Assembly (NCBI GenBank): GCA_937775205.1
Contig: CALKBX010000002.1
Location: forward strand, 101,641-165,640
Length of the DNA stretch: 64,000 nucleotides
Source of the DNA: an uncultured Verrucomicrobiae bacterium
GTDB lineage: Bacteria; Verrucomicrobiota; Verrucomicrobiia; Limisphaerales; UBA1100
Direction of reading: 5' to 3'
A program made the translations under genes and the position numbers. Positions 8,462-18,081 of the stretch are shown here, in pieces (position 1 is the stretch's first letter; each line of letters starts with the position of its first letter). The notes beneath the pieces were generated by a model, which did no database searches, was not told the origin of the DNA, and saw only the letters and a list, made by a program, of their open reading frames with translations.

Positions 8462-8818
8462 CTAACAATTGTACGTGTTCGGATGAAATGATACGTGTTC
8501 GGATGATTTGGATTTTGGCACTTCACAGCCCTTCACCAGCAACATCCAAAGCACCGGAACGAGCACAATAATCACAATAAAAATCAAAAACGAGTTGCGG
8601 ATGGACGTCAGCAAATCATTGGTGCGATCCAAGCGGTGCACAACTTTTTCGTGATATCGCGCGTCATCAATTTCCATCGCCTCGCTTTCTTCCTCCATCA
8701 CTTGGATCGTGTCGTCCCGCCCCAGTACGAGGTACGCGATCACCACCAGCAACACCACCACCAGCGTGATGATAAAAATCAAATCGTCATTCCCTTTGGC
8801 AAGCCATAGCAATTGCAT
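8462..8818 (-). CDS. Small membrane protein with two transmembrane segments
   Basis: 118 residues with two clear hydrophobic helices, DDLIFIITLVVVLLVVIAYL near the start and SFLIFIVIIVLVPVLWMLLV near the end. They are joined by an acidic and helical loop of about 45 residues containing MEEESEAMEIDDARYHEKVV. Both termini are probably on the same side of the membrane. No family is recognised. The last codons are read across a short tandem duplication (ACGTGTTCGGATGA twice, 8471-8504), which may have reshaped the C-terminus. Confidence 0.65.
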   Translation of the reverse strand: MQLLWLAKGNDDLIFIITLVVVLLVVIAYLVLGRDDTIQVMEEESEAMEIDDARYHEKVVHRLDRTNDLLTSIRNSFLIFIVIIVLVPVLWMLLVKGCEVPKSKSSEHVSFHPNTYNC

Positions 8819-8872
8819 CGGCCGATTATATTGGATTGGCGCGCCGGGCGCAAAAGTAAATAATCCCCGCCC

Positions 8873-9370
8873 ATGAATTTACTCGAACCGCCCGCCCTGC
8901 ATCACGTGCAAGCCGCCTTCGGCTGGATCGAGCTGGGCAACGTACCCGAAGCCATGGCCGAGCTGGCGCGCATTCCCGTCGAGCTGCAATCCCTGCCCGC
9001 CGTGCGGGCCGCGCGGCTCGATTGCCTGATCGCCACTGAGCAATGGGACGACGCCGCCGCGCTGGCGGGCGTGTTATGCGCACTGCATCCGGACGAGTCC
9101 GGCTTGTGGCTGCATTGGGCCTACGCCGCGCGCCGTTGCACCGGTGGCGGCATCGAGCAGGCATACACGGTGCTCGCTCCGCGTGTGGAGCAGTTTCCCG
9201 ACGAATGGCTGATCCCGTATAATGTAGCCTGTTATCTGTGCCAAATGAATCGTTTGGCGGAAGCGCGCGTGTTACTTGAGCTCGCGAGCGGCGTGGGCGG
9301 TGACCGTGTAGAAGCCTTGGCCAAGAATGATGAAGACTTGGCACCGTTGCGGGATGAAAGCAAAAAGTGA
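8873..9370 (+). CDS. TPR-like repeat protein
   Basis: A 165-residue soluble protein built of helix pairs resembling tetratricopeptide repeats: HVQAAFGWIELGNVPEAMAE, then WDDAAALAGVLCALHPDES and IPYNVACYLCQMNRLAEARV. Such proteins act as protein-protein interaction scaffolds; the partner is unknown. It ends VEALAKNDEDLAPLRDESKK. Nearly the same ending (VEALAKDDDDLAPLRES) recurs as a fragment at 11134-11211, so a related gene once existed there. It converges with the aminotransferase gene, 4 bases apart. Confidence 0.75.
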   Translation: MNLLEPPALHHVQAAFGWIELGNVPEAMAELARIPVELQSLPAVRAARLDCLIATEQWDDAAALAGVLCALHPDESGLWLHWAYAARRCTGGGIEQAYTVLAPRVEQFPDEWLIPYNVACYLCQMNRLAEARVLLELASGVGGDRVEALAKNDEDLAPLRDESKK

Positions 9371-9374
9371 AAAA

Positions 9375-10496
9375 TCACTTTTGCTTTTTCACTTCATCCA
9401 AAAACCGCTCCACATCCTCTGCCGTATTATACCCGTGCAATGCCATACGCAAGCGGCCGGCGTGATTCATCACGTGTACCTCGGCGGCTTCGAGTTGGGC
9501 GTGAAGGTCATTGGGGTGTTCGGGCTGGATGGCGAGGATGCCACTGAAGTTACCCTCGCGCTGGGCGGCCATGGGCGGGTGGCCAAGGTCGCGCAGGGCG
9601 GTTTCCATTTGGGCGACGAGCGGATCAGCGTGCGCGGCGATGATGGCCACGCCCACGTTTTCGAGGTATCGCAAGGAAGCATTCAGCGCGTAAATGGCGG
9701 CGTAGTTGGGCATACCCACGGAGAAACTGGCCGCGCCAAGCTTGCGCACAGTGTGTTCAAAGCGGTCGGGTTCGAAGGCGTTTTCCAAATGAAACCAGCC
9801 GCCGGCGTGGGTGGTGATTTCATTTTCTCTTTTGGGAATGCCCACGATGCAGCCGCCGTGAATGCCGAGCACCCACTTGTGCGTGCTGGAAATGAGGATG
9901 TCAAAGTCGGTGCAATCCAATTCGATGCGGCCCAGCGCCTGCGTAATGTCGACCGCCACTTTCGCGCGCGGCGCGTGTTCGCGCACGGCGGCGATGAAGG
10001 GCGCCCAGTCGAGCCGGTGACCGTTGTAAAAACTCACCAGTGAAACTTGCACCAAGCGCGTGCGGTCATTGAGTAATGCCGCCAAATCATTGGTGTCCAA
10101 CGCTCCGTTCGTTGCTTTCCATAAGTTGACCCTTGGCGGCGTGGCAGCGTTGAGCCACGGCGTGGCGCCGGCGGGGAAATCCAAATCGGTAATCACCACT
10201 TCATCGACCGGCCCGAGGTGCAGTGCGTTTGCCAGCAAATTGTACGCCTCGGAACTGCACGAGCAGAACGACACTTCATCGGTTTGTAACCCCACCATCC
10301 TCGCGGCCACCTCGCGGCAGGATTCAAGCGTGGCATTATGCGCCTCGCGCCCGCGCATACCGAGGGCTTTGTCGCGTGCGTATTGAGCCAATGCCTCGGG
10401 CACGCACGCGGGTGGGATGCTCTCGGCGGCGGTGTTCAGATAGGCTATCCCGGCCAGCGCGGGGAAATCGGCAAGGCGGCTTTCGGCAGTCAGCAT
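9375..10496 (-). CDS. Class V aminotransferase family protein (PLP-dependent)
   Basis: A 373-residue fold-type I PLP enzyme of the cysteine desulfurase/isopenicillin-N-epimerase-like group. Visible landmarks are IAYLNTAAES near the N-terminus and FCSCSSEAYNLLANAL for phosphate binding. The cofactor-ring aspartate is Asp183 in AVDITQALG, and the Schiff-base lysine is Lys207 in SSTHKWVLGIHGG. The family covers desulfurases, selenocysteine lyases and transaminases. No conserved cysteine loop typical of IscS/NifS is evident, so a desulfurase role is not supported. The substrate is unknown. It stands alone between a TPR gene and a decayed FG-GAP gene. Confidence 0.88.
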   Translation of the reverse strand: MLTAESRLADFPALAGIAYLNTAAESIPPACVPEALAQYARDKALGMRGREAHNATLESCREVAARMVGLQTDEVSFCSCSSEAYNLLANALHLGPVDEVVITDLDFPAGATPWLNAATPPRVNLWKATNGALDTNDLAALLNDRTRLVQVSLVSFYNGHRLDWAPFIAAVREHAPRAKVAVDITQALGRIELDCTDFDILISSTHKWVLGIHGGCIVGIPKRENEITTHAGGWFHLENAFEPDRFEHTVRKLGAASFSVGMPNYAAIYALNASLRYLENVGVAIIAAHADPLVAQMETALRDLGHPPMAAQREGNFSGILAIQPEHPNDLHAQLEAAEVHVMNHAGRLRMALHGYNTAEDVERFLDEVKKQK

Positions 10497-10515
10497 GCGT
10501 GAGTGTAACGACCGA

Positions 10516-11150
10516 TCACTCCGGCCGCAACTCGTGGAGTTGATCCACAGACGGGTTTTCCAATCGCGTAATGCCGCCGCCGGGCCACCGTGCTTGGATG
10601 CTTTTTATTTTCGAAAAATTGCCCAAACCAAAATGAAGGGTGGCTGGTTGCTGGGCGCGGAAGGAATCACCGCTGATGATTTGTCGCGTGACGGCCCCAC
10701 CATCGTAGCGCACCGTGACTTGAGAGCCCATACACCGCCCGCGCAATCGCACGCCTACCCAATGGCCGGTTTGCTTCACAGCGTTTCGCAGCACGTGCAG
10801 GGTGATATCTGCAGGTAATTGTTCCGCCACGATGAGGTCGAGCCGTCCATCGCTGTCCATATCCACGCTTACCGCGCTGCGGCTGTCGAAGCGCTGGCTC
10901 AATCCCATCAGAAAACCCGTCTCCACAAATGCGCCTTTGCCTTCGTTAAGAAAAAATGCGTTGTGCTCATTGCCGGCCCACGATTAGCGCGCGGCTTCGT
11001 TTTGCTCGTGCAATATCATCAACGCGGGATTTTCCCCCGAATTCCCACTATATATAGAGTGCCGCCAGAATGTGGAATCATGGTTTGGTTTTCCTTTTTG
11101 GGTGCGATGCCCGCTGGCGACGAAAAGATCCGCGTCGCCGTCGGCGGAGA
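10516..11150 (-). pseudogene. Remnant of an FG-GAP/ASPIC-UnbV (CRTAC1-like) exported protein
   Basis: The readable C-terminal part (from about 10978) has an FG-GAP calcium loop DMDSDGRLDLIVAEQ. It is followed by an ASPIC/UnbV-type domain: VGVRLRGRCMGSQV, TRQIISGDSFRAQQ, HFGLGNFSKI and QARWPGG. Upstream, another FG-GAP fragment (SADGDADLFVASGH) is in a different frame from 11145, and stop codons separate the two. No complete start or signal peptide remains. This is a truncated and frameshifted copy of a secreted beta-propeller protein. Confidence 0.7.
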
Positions 11151-11211
11151 TCGCGTGGAAGCATTGGCCAAGGACGATGATGACTTGGCGCCGTTGCGGG
11201 AATCTTTGTAG
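11134..11211 (+). pseudogene. 3' fragment of a TPR gene
   Basis: Twenty-five codons reading GGDRVEALAKDDDDLAPLRE, nearly identical to the end of the TPR protein at 8873-9370. No upstream part of the gene is present. It overlaps the FG-GAP remnant on the other strand, so this short region is a patchwork of two dead genes. Confidence 0.6.
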
Positions 11212-11235
11212 CCCGGACCGGTAGCCTGGGCTACA
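11209..11235. repeat. Short palindrome GTAGCCC/GGGCTAC
   Basis: Perfect 7-base arms at 11209-11215 and 11229-11235 around a 13-base loop. The TAG stop of the TPR fragment lies in the left arm. This is another small intergenic hairpin element of a different family from the 53-bp repeat. Confidence 0.5.
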
Positions 11236-11280
11236 GAGTCGCATTGAGAAAACTCTCAATGTTCGCTGCTGCGTTGAGTT

Positions 11281-12516
11281 TTATTTTGGCAAGGACTGGT
11301 TCAGTTCTTGGGCCAGGTTTTTCAACTGGCCCGCGAGGGCGGCTTCGATTTTTTCCATAAGCGTGGGGCCGGTGCGGTCGCGTTGGGCAGGGACGGGGAT
11401 GGGGTCGCCTACTTCGATAACCACGCGATGCGGCCGATGACGGTCCACAAACTTAAAGTCGTGCTCGAAGCGTTCCACCGTTTCGATGAGGCGCTCGACG
11501 CACGGCTCGTCGGCTAAATAATCGGTGGGATACGCGCCAAGATGCAGGGCGAAGGTGCAGTCGCGCAGTTGTTTCCAGCAATGCTCGCGCCGGGCGGCCG
11601 TGGAATCGCCGTCCACCAATTCCTTGAGCATCACCGTACGGAGCGCCTTCACGCGTTCATACACGCCGCGGCCTTCGCCGGGGCGTTCCCATTCCTGCTC
11701 GATGGGCTCGAGGATGTGGTTGATGAGCCGGTCGAGGCGGTCAAATAATTCACCGGACTGCGCCTCGCCAAAATATTCCACCTCGCGCAAGCCGAGCAAA
11801 CCCGTGCCAATTTTGCGCACCCGCTCCAGCGGCGACAGTTCGGTTTGCGGCTCCCACGAAAGTTCGCGCTCGAGATCAGCCAGAGCGGTGGACAGCGTTT
11901 CTTTCAAATCACCGGCGAATTGATATTTGAGCGCCACCGGATGCACAACGACTTCGCCGCCCTGCGCCCTGCGCTTTTTGGCCGCGCGCTGCACGATCAG
12001 CGAGGCGCCTTCCTGCAAAGGGCTGAGCCGGTCGTTGTGAAACGAAACGGTGCCCTCGGGAAACAACACGAGCGGTCGGCGCGCCTCGGTGAGAATGTCG
12101 ATGGCGGTGTTCAGTGAAGTTTTGTCCAAGCCCTCGCGATGCACGCTGAAGGCGCCCAGCTGCCGAACGAGAAAACGCTGGAACCAGCCCTGCTTGAATA
12201 CATGCCAACTGGCCATGAAATGAAAATGAGAATTCACGTATTTCGTCAGCAGCCCGAGCACCATCGCGTCCGGATCGCGCACGTGATTGGGCGTAAGCAC
12301 GATGCCGTGGCCCGCCCCGAGCGAGGCGCGCAATTTCTCGGCGCCGCGCACTTCGTGTCCCACGATGCCCCACGCCCGCTTCAAGTGACCGGGTAATACC
12401 GGCTGCATCAATCTTGCCACCAGCGTGCCACTCTTGGGCGGCACGAATTCATAAGGCTCTGCTACGATGACCTCAGCCGTCTCGGTGGCCAGCCCACTTT
12501 GTGTCTGCGCTTCCAT
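11281..12516 (-). CDS. PlsC-type 1-acylglycerol-3-phosphate acyltransferase family protein
   Basis: A 411-residue acyltransferase that should esterify lysophospholipids at the inner membrane face. The catalytic motif is NHVRDPDA (His78, Asp83), and the substrate-binding motif is FPEGTVSFHNDRLSPLQEGA near residue 155. The C-terminal 200 residues are longer than in the minimal PlsC and rich in charged helices, with RPHRVVIEVGDPIPVP near the end. This suggests an extra domain of unknown role. No strong transmembrane segment is evident. It stands alone; the specificity is not predictable. Confidence 0.87.
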   Translation of the reverse strand: MEAQTQSGLATETAEVIVAEPYEFVPPKSGTLVARLMQPVLPGHLKRAWGIVGHEVRGAEKLRASLGAGHGIVLTPNHVRDPDAMVLGLLTKYVNSHFHFMASWHVFKQGWFQRFLVRQLGAFSVHREGLDKTSLNTAIDILTEARRPLVLFPEGTVSFHNDRLSPLQEGASLIVQRAAKKRRAQGGEVVVHPVALKYQFAGDLKETLSTALADLERELSWEPQTELSPLERVRKIGTGLLGLREVEYFGEAQSGELFDRLDRLINHILEPIEQEWERPGEGRGVYERVKALRTVMLKELVDGDSTAARREHCWKQLRDCTFALHLGAYPTDYLADEPCVERLIETVERFEHDFKFVDRHRPHRVVIEVGDPIPVPAQRDRTGPTLMEKIEAALAGQLKNLAQELNQSLPK

Positions 12517-12631
12517 TGCTCGCGCGGAGCATACGCACTTCCAGCCATTTCACAAAATTGAAACGCGAGAGTGAACCATTGATTCTATCAATGACATTGC
12601 CTCCCCGAACCTCGCCGCCTACACTCCGCCC

Positions 12632-12808
12632 ATGCAGAAGTGGGAATACAAAGTGGTGAAACGCGCCGATGTGTCGGAGGAACGGCTGAATGGACTCGGT
12701 GTGGATGGCTGGGAATTGATGAATTTTGTGCTGCCTCAATGCAACATCCCGGGCAGCTTTGACGAGATTGACGTGGAAATTGTGCTGCGCCGCGCGCTGG
12801 CCGAGTAG
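12632..12808 (+). CDS. Small DUF4177-like protein (58 aa)
   Basis: Short frame beginning MQKWEYKVVKRADVSEERLN and ending DVEIVLRRALAE. The pattern WEYKVV ... LN.LG..GWEL is that of the DUF4177 family of small single-domain proteins of unknown function. It lies in the gap between the acyltransferase and the NtrC-type regulator and converges with the latter, 10 bases apart. The match to a real family makes it likely genuine despite its size. Confidence 0.75.
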   Translation: MQKWEYKVVKRADVSEERLNGLGVDGWELMNFVLPQCNIPGSFDEIDVEIVLRRALAE

Positions 12809-12818
12809 CCCAAGCAGC

Positions 12819-14192
12819 CTAAACGTCGTGTAAATTGTAGGTGTGCAATTTACGGTGCAACGTGCGGCGGCTCATGCCGATTTTCTCGGCGGCTTGGGTG
12901 CGGTTGCCGTTGCAGTCTTTTAATGCGCGGATGATGAGCGCTTTTTCGGCGTCCTCCACGGTGAGATTTTTTTTGCCGAGCACATCCTTGGCGTCAGGAT
13001 GGGAAACGCCGGAGGATTCGCCGCGCACGCTGGGCGGCAAATCGCGCAGCGAAATCACATCGCCCCGGCACAGCACCACCGCGTGCTCAATGGCCGTGCG
13101 CAGCTCGCGGACGTTGCCGGGCCACGGATGATTCATCAGTGCCTCGATGGCATCCTGATGCAGCTCTGCGATAGCTTTGGCATTTTCTTTTGCGAACTCT
13201 TTCAGGAATTCTTTGGCCAGTAAAATGATGTCCGTGCCGCGGTCGCGCAGGGGCGGCAACTGCATTTCCACCACGCGCAATCGAAAAAATAAATCCTCGC
13301 GAAAATCGCCTTTGGCCACCGCCGCCTCGAGATTGAGATTCGTAGCAGCAATCAGCCGCACGTCGGCGGAGATTGTTTGGTTAGAACCGACCCGCTCGAA
13401 AGTACGCTCGCCAAGAAAGCGCAGCAGCTTTACTTGGATCGCCGGATCAATTTCGCCAACTTCATCCAAAAACAACGTGCCACCATTGGCTTGTTCAAAA
13501 CGCCCGATGCGCCGTTCATGCGCGCCGGTGAACGCGCCTTTCTCATGCCCGAACAATTCGCTTTCCAAAAGCGTCGGCGAGAGCGCGGCGCAATGGACGG
13601 TGACCATCGGCTGCTTGGCGCGCGGGCTGAGGTTGTGAATCGCCTTGGCGATGAGTTCCTTGCCCGTGCCGCTTTCGCCAAGCACCAACACGCTCGCGCG
13701 CGCGGGGGCGATTTGCTGGACGACTTCAAAAATCTCCTGCATCACCGGCGATTGGCCGATGATGTTTTCGAGGCCGAACTTGGTGTCAATCTGCGAACGC
13801 AGATCGCGGTTTTCCGATTCCAGTTTATTCGACCGCAACGCGCGGGCGATGCGCATTTCCAGCTCATCAATCTGCAATCGTCCCTTCGCGATGTAATCAT
13901 CCGCGCCCTGTCGCATGGCGTCCACCGCCATTTCCTCGCTGCCGTAAGCGGTCATCAAAATGCAAATCGGGGGCTTGCTCAGTGATTTGGCGCGCTTGAT
14001 CAAATCCAGTCCGCCCACGCCCGGCATGCGCAAATCCGTCAGCAGCACGTCAAACGCATCCTCCTCCAACAACCGCATCGCGCCCTCCCCATCTTCGGCA
14101 AGGTATACATCATAGCGATCCTCCAACGCCGCGCGCAGTCCTTCCCGTGTCGGCTTCTCGTCATCGACTATTAAAACAGTGGGTTTAAGCAT
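12819..14192 (-). CDS. Sigma-54-dependent response regulator (NtrC/AtoC type)
   Basis: 457 residues in the standard order. The receiver domain has acidic residues D10, D11 and phosphoacceptor Asp53 in LLTDLRMPG. The AAA+ domain has Walker A GESGTGKE, the sigma-54 contact loop GAFTGA and LFLDEVGEI. A Fis-type helix-turn-helix (NRTQAAEKIGMSRRTLHRKL) closes it. It should activate RpoN promoters after phosphorylation by the partner kinase, whose 3' end overlaps this start by 8 bases. The target genes are not evident. Confidence 0.95.
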   Translation of the reverse strand: MLKPTVLIVDDEKPTREGLRAALEDRYDVYLAEDGEGAMRLLEEDAFDVLLTDLRMPGVGGLDLIKRAKSLSKPPICILMTAYGSEEMAVDAMRQGADDYIAKGRLQIDELEMRIARALRSNKLESENRDLRSQIDTKFGLENIIGQSPVMQEIFEVVQQIAPARASVLVLGESGTGKELIAKAIHNLSPRAKQPMVTVHCAALSPTLLESELFGHEKGAFTGAHERRIGRFEQANGGTLFLDEVGEIDPAIQVKLLRFLGERTFERVGSNQTISADVRLIAATNLNLEAAVAKGDFREDLFFRLRVVEMQLPPLRDRGTDIILLAKEFLKEFAKENAKAIAELHQDAIEALMNHPWPGNVRELRTAIEHAVVLCRGDVISLRDLPPSVRGESSGVSHPDAKDVLGKKNLTVEDAEKALIIRALKDCNGNRTQAAEKIGMSRRTLHRKLHTYNLHDV

Positions 14193-15408
14193 GCTCTTCA
14201 GTGGGTTCGCCTCCCGTCAGGCGCAGGGGTTGTTGTTCGGTGAGCGGGAACCACAAACGAAACGTGGTGCCTTGGCCCGTGTTGCTTTCCAATTCAATGC
14301 GGCCGCCGTGTTCGCGCACGATGCGTTGCACAATCATCAGGCCGAGGCCGGTGCCTTTTTCTTTGGTCGTGAAATAGGGCTGGAAGATGCGGTTGATCTT
14401 TTCCTGCGCGATTCCGCCGCCGGTGTCGGCCACGTGCACCCACACGCCGTCGGCATCAGCGAGCGTGGTGAGCGATAGCGTGCCGCCGTGCGTCATGGCT
14501 TGGATGGCGTTCTTGATGAGGTTCACCAACGCCTGCTGAACCTGCGCGGCATCGAGCGGCGCGGTGGGGAGATCGTCGGCAAAGTTTTCTTCGAGCAGCA
14601 CACCGCGGTTTTCAATCTCGGGGCCAAGCACCGTGAGCGTGTCCATCACGATGTCATTAAGCGACACCGGCTGGCGCTCCGGACGTGTGGGGCGGATGGC
14701 CTGCAAAAATTGGCTGACGATATAATCGAGCCGGTTGATTTCGCCTTTCGAAATATCGAGGAAACGATCGAGCTTGTTGACGGCCGCCGCAAAGTTTGCC
14801 TGCGCGTCAGGGTCATCCGCGTCCGTGGCCTTCAGTTTTTTTACCTCGCGCTCCATCAACTGCAAATGAATGTGCAGCGCGTTGAGGGGGTTTCCAATCT
14901 CATGCGCCACACTCGCGGCTAATAGCGTGAGCGCCTCCACGCGTTCGCTTTCGATCACCTCAAACGTTTGCTGCTGTTGCTCCGTGGCATCATTGACAAT
15001 CACTGCCAACCCGCTCGAGCCTTCGCCCACCAACGCCGCGGTGTACACGCGCAGGAAACGCCGGATCGGATACGTCAGTTCCAGCTCATGCCGCGTGACT
15101 GTCAGGCTATCGCTCGCCGCGCTGGTGCAGAGGTCCGCCCAATCGAGCCCCGGTAAATAATCGGCAATCGCGCGCCCCTCCGTTTCCGCCAGCGGCAAGC
15201 CCAGCAAATGTTCAGCTGATTGGTTGTGCCACGAAATGTGCGCTTTGGCATCCAGCACCACCACGCCATCCTCGATGGTATCAAAAAGCGTCCCCAAAAA
15301 ATTCCGCTCCCGCGCCAACCGCTGCACCACCGTCTGCAGCCCATCCGCATCGAGCTGGTCAATCCGCCCGACAATCCGGTCAAAAAAACTGTGTTTTTCA
15401 GTGGCCAT
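14185..15408 (-). CDS. PAS-domain sensor histidine kinase (NtrB-like)
   Basis: 407 residues from an ATG at 15408 (MATEKHSFFDRIVG). The frame stays open to 15507 but the extra N-terminus looks non-coding. A coiled segment and a PAS domain (TIEDGVVVLDAKAHISWHN) precede the dimerisation helix with phosphoacceptor His169 in LAASVAHEIGNPLNALH. The ATPase domain follows: LVNLIKNAIQAM as N box, DTGGGIA as G1 and GTGLGLMIVQRIV as G2. No transmembrane helix is seen, so it senses a cytoplasmic signal. It overlaps the regulator by 8 bases, giving a co-translated two-component pair. Confidence 0.94.
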   Translation of the reverse strand: MATEKHSFFDRIVGRIDQLDADGLQTVVQRLARERNFLGTLFDTIEDGVVVLDAKAHISWHNQSAEHLLGLPLAETEGRAIADYLPGLDWADLCTSAASDSLTVTRHELELTYPIRRFLRVYTAALVGEGSSGLAVIVNDATEQQQQTFEVIESERVEALTLLAASVAHEIGNPLNALHIHLQLMEREVKKLKATDADDPDAQANFAAAVNKLDRFLDISKGEINRLDYIVSQFLQAIRPTRPERQPVSLNDIVMDTLTVLGPEIENRGVLLEENFADDLPTAPLDAAQVQQALVNLIKNAIQAMTHGGTLSLTTLADADGVWVHVADTGGGIAQEKINRIFQPYFTTKEKGTGLGLMIVQRIVREHGGRIELESNTGQGTTFRLWFPLTEQQPLRLTGGEPTEEHA

Positions 15409-15592
15409 TCGAGTGTGGTGCCATATTGCCTCGTTAAAAATCAGGGCTAAATGCGCGCCAAAATGTCTCATAACACGTAGGGTTTGGCGAGCGGAAAAGA
15501 GACTCATTTCTGGCTGCGGATGTGATGTCTTGACCGCGCAGCGTTTCCCTGTTGAATTGGCGCTTCACCAGACGAGTCAGAAAATTACTCCA

Positions 15593-16588
15593 ATGAAATA
15601 CACATTCCGTTTTCTCGCGATGGCCGCCTTGGGCGGGTTGATGCTGCAATCGCAACCGGTGCAGGCCGCGCCGAAAAAGATTCTCGTGATTACTCAATCA
15701 CGCGGGTTCACCCACGGCGTGGTGCGGCGCAAGGGCGACGAACTTTGCACGGTGGAAAAAACACTCGCCGCCATCGGCCAGAAGAGCGGCGTGTTTACGA
15801 CCGTCAATTCGCAGGACGCCATCAAGAGCATCACGCGCGAAAATCTCAAGCAGTACGACGGCATTTTCTTTTACACCACCGGCGTGCTGTTGCCCGCGGG
15901 CGATCCACGCGAGGCGTTGATGGAATTCATTAAATCCGGCAAGGCCTTCGTGGGCACGCACAGCGCGGGCGACACCTTCCACGGCAAAGGCGGCTTCACC
16001 AGCTACGTGAAAATGATCAACGGCAGCTTCGCCGGCCATCCGTGGGGCAGCGGCAGCACGAATGGATTTCTCAATCACGAGTCCGGCCATCCCACCGTGG
16101 CAATGCTCGGCAAGTCGTTCATGTGGAAGGACGAAATTTACCAGTACAATAATTTCGACCCCAACGCCGTGCGCGTGCTCTTCAGCCTGAACATGGCCAA
16201 GAGCAAACCGCAAATGCCCTATCACGTGCCCGTGTGCTGGGTGCGCAGCTTCGGCAAGGGCCGCGTGTTCTTCACCAACCTCGGCCACAACCAGTCCACG
16301 TGGGAAAACGAAACGTACCAAAAACATTTGGTGGAAGGATTTAAGTGGGTGCTCAAAATCACCGACGGCCCCTCGGCTCCCAACCCCGAGGTGCAAGCCC
16401 AACAAAGCATCAACGCCTTCGCCCTCTTCGCCTCGCAAAAGCTAAAGCTCAACCAAGCCGAGCTTGTGAAAAAAATGCAGGCGAAAGCCGGCGACAAAAA
16501 ATTCATCACACTCCTCCGCGAGAACAGCTGGAAAAGCCGCGGCCGCGACATGAAGCTCATCCAGGAAGTGTTGGATGCGTTGAAGTAG
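15593..16588 (+). CDS. Exported ThuA-like domain protein
   Basis: A 331-residue protein with a signal peptide (AALGGLMLQSQPVQAAPKK). A ThuA/trehalose-utilisation-like domain with a class-I-glutamine-amidotransferase-type fold follows: ILVITQSRGFTHG, the core QYDGIFFYTTGVLLP, GKAFVGTHSAGDTF, NHESGHP and GKGRVFFTNLGHN. These domains are frequent in PVC saccharide-utilisation loci, often beside Gfo/Idh/MocA enzymes, as here about 1.5 kb away. They have been linked to keto-sugar handling, but activity here is inference. The last 60 residues are a lysine-rich helical extension. Confidence 0.87.
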   Translation: MKYTFRFLAMAALGGLMLQSQPVQAAPKKILVITQSRGFTHGVVRRKGDELCTVEKTLAAIGQKSGVFTTVNSQDAIKSITRENLKQYDGIFFYTTGVLLPAGDPREALMEFIKSGKAFVGTHSAGDTFHGKGGFTSYVKMINGSFAGHPWGSGSTNGFLNHESGHPTVAMLGKSFMWKDEIYQYNNFDPNAVRVLFSLNMAKSKPQMPYHVPVCWVRSFGKGRVFFTNLGHNQSTWENETYQKHLVEGFKWVLKITDGPSAPNPEVQAQQSINAFALFASQKLKLNQAELVKKMQAKAGDKKFITLLRENSWKSRGRDMKLIQEVLDALK

Positions 16589-16594
16589 AGGCAC

Positions 16595-18011
16595 CTATTT
16601 TCTACGAGGCCGCCAATCCGGATTTCTGATGGGCGCTTTGGCGTCCGTTTCTTTTCGCCACGCATCGAGTTTTTCGCGGAGGGCTTTTGCTTTTGCGGAT
16701 TGAGTAGCGGCGAGGTTTTTGGTTTCGGCGGGGTCGGTCTTTAGGTTGAAGAGTTCCATTCGGTTGTCCTCGTAATAGTGGATGAGTTTCCAGTCGCCGG
16801 CGCGGATGGCGCTGGCGGGGGTCATTCGCGGATAATAATGTGGGTAATGCCAAAACAGGGCCTCGCGTTTGAGAGGGGCTTTGGAATTTTTCAGGAGCGG
16901 GAGCAGACTCACGCCATCGTGTCGAGGAGCATTGGTTTGGCCGAGGGCGTCGGCGAGGGTGGGGAAGAAATCCTGCGAGGTGACTTGCGCGGCGCACTCG
17001 GCGCCGGGCTTGGTGCGTCCGGGCCAGCGGATGATGAGCGGCACGCGCAGGCCGCCTTCGTAAAGGGTGCCTTTGCCGGAGCGGAAGGGGGCATTGCGCG
17101 TGGGCGGCCGGTTGCCGGATTTTGCGGTCGGGAAATCCACACCGCCGTTGTCGCTGGTGAGGATGACCACGGTGCGGTCGGCGAGTTTCAAGTCGTCGAG
17201 CTGGCGCAGCACGCGGCCGATGTTTTCATCGAGACTGGCGAGCATCGCGGCGTACTCGGCGTGGGAATGGATTTTGCCGGCCGGCTTTTTTTCAAACCGC
17301 TTCACCCACGCCGGCTTGCCCTCGATGGGCGTGTGCACGGTGTGAAACCACAGGCTCAAAAAAAACGGGCGGTCCTTTTGCTGCGCGATGATTCGCAGCG
17401 CGTGGTCGGTGAGTTGGTCGGTAAGATAATCGCCCGGCTTGCCCAGCTCCCACTGGCACGTAGCGCAGCTCGGGATCGTTCTTCCCCCACGGGCCGCGGT
17501 AGGGCCAGTGGAATGTCGCCGGCGCGCCCCAGTACGTGCCGCCGATGTTCACGTCGTAGCCCTGCGTCTCCGGATAAAACGCCGCCTTGCCGAGATGCCA
17601 TTTGCCGATGTGCGCGGTGAAATAATTTTGCTTCTTAAACAATTCCGCAAGCGTCACCTCCGCAAGCGGCAGATTGGGCTGAGCCTTGGCTTCGAGCAGC
17701 CGTTTGTTTTTCGGACCGCCGCGCACGGCGCCTTCGTGCCAAATGGTCATGTCCAGCCGCGCAGGAGATTTGCCGGTGAGAATGGCCGCGCGCGTGGGCG
17801 AACAAATCGCCGCCGCCGCGTACGCCTGCGTGAACCGCAGCCCCTCCTGCGCCAAGCGGTCGATGTTCGGCGTCTCAAAAAAATCACTCCCCTGCACCCC
17901 CGCATCCGCCCAACCCCAGTCGTCAACGAGAATGAAAACCACGTTCATTTTCGCCGCGTGCGCGGGCAAGCTCATTCCCATCGCGAAGAAAACCCAAAGC
18001 AAAATCCGCAT
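16595..18011 (-). pseudogene. Exported sulfatase broken by a one-base insertion
   Basis: The N-terminal half starts at 18011 with signal peptide MRILLWVFFAMGMSLPAHAA, then FILVDDWGWADAG and the formylglycine motif C70-S-P-T-R. The reading frame is lost near 17449-17451, where the coding strand reads GTGGGAG. One G fewer would continue smoothly as ELGKPGDYLTDQLTDHAL into the second half, SLWFHTVHTPIEGK, ILTSDNGGVDFP and the C-terminal domain ending at 16595. All catalytic motifs are otherwise intact. The break may be a homopolymer sequencing error or a recent mutation. The family removes sulfate esters from polysaccharides. Confidence 0.82.
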
Positions 18012-18081
18012 GGGCAAAAGGGTATCCGACTGCCTCCCGACTTGCAATCAGTGGGGATTTCCCCACACTGTGCGGCCTTTC

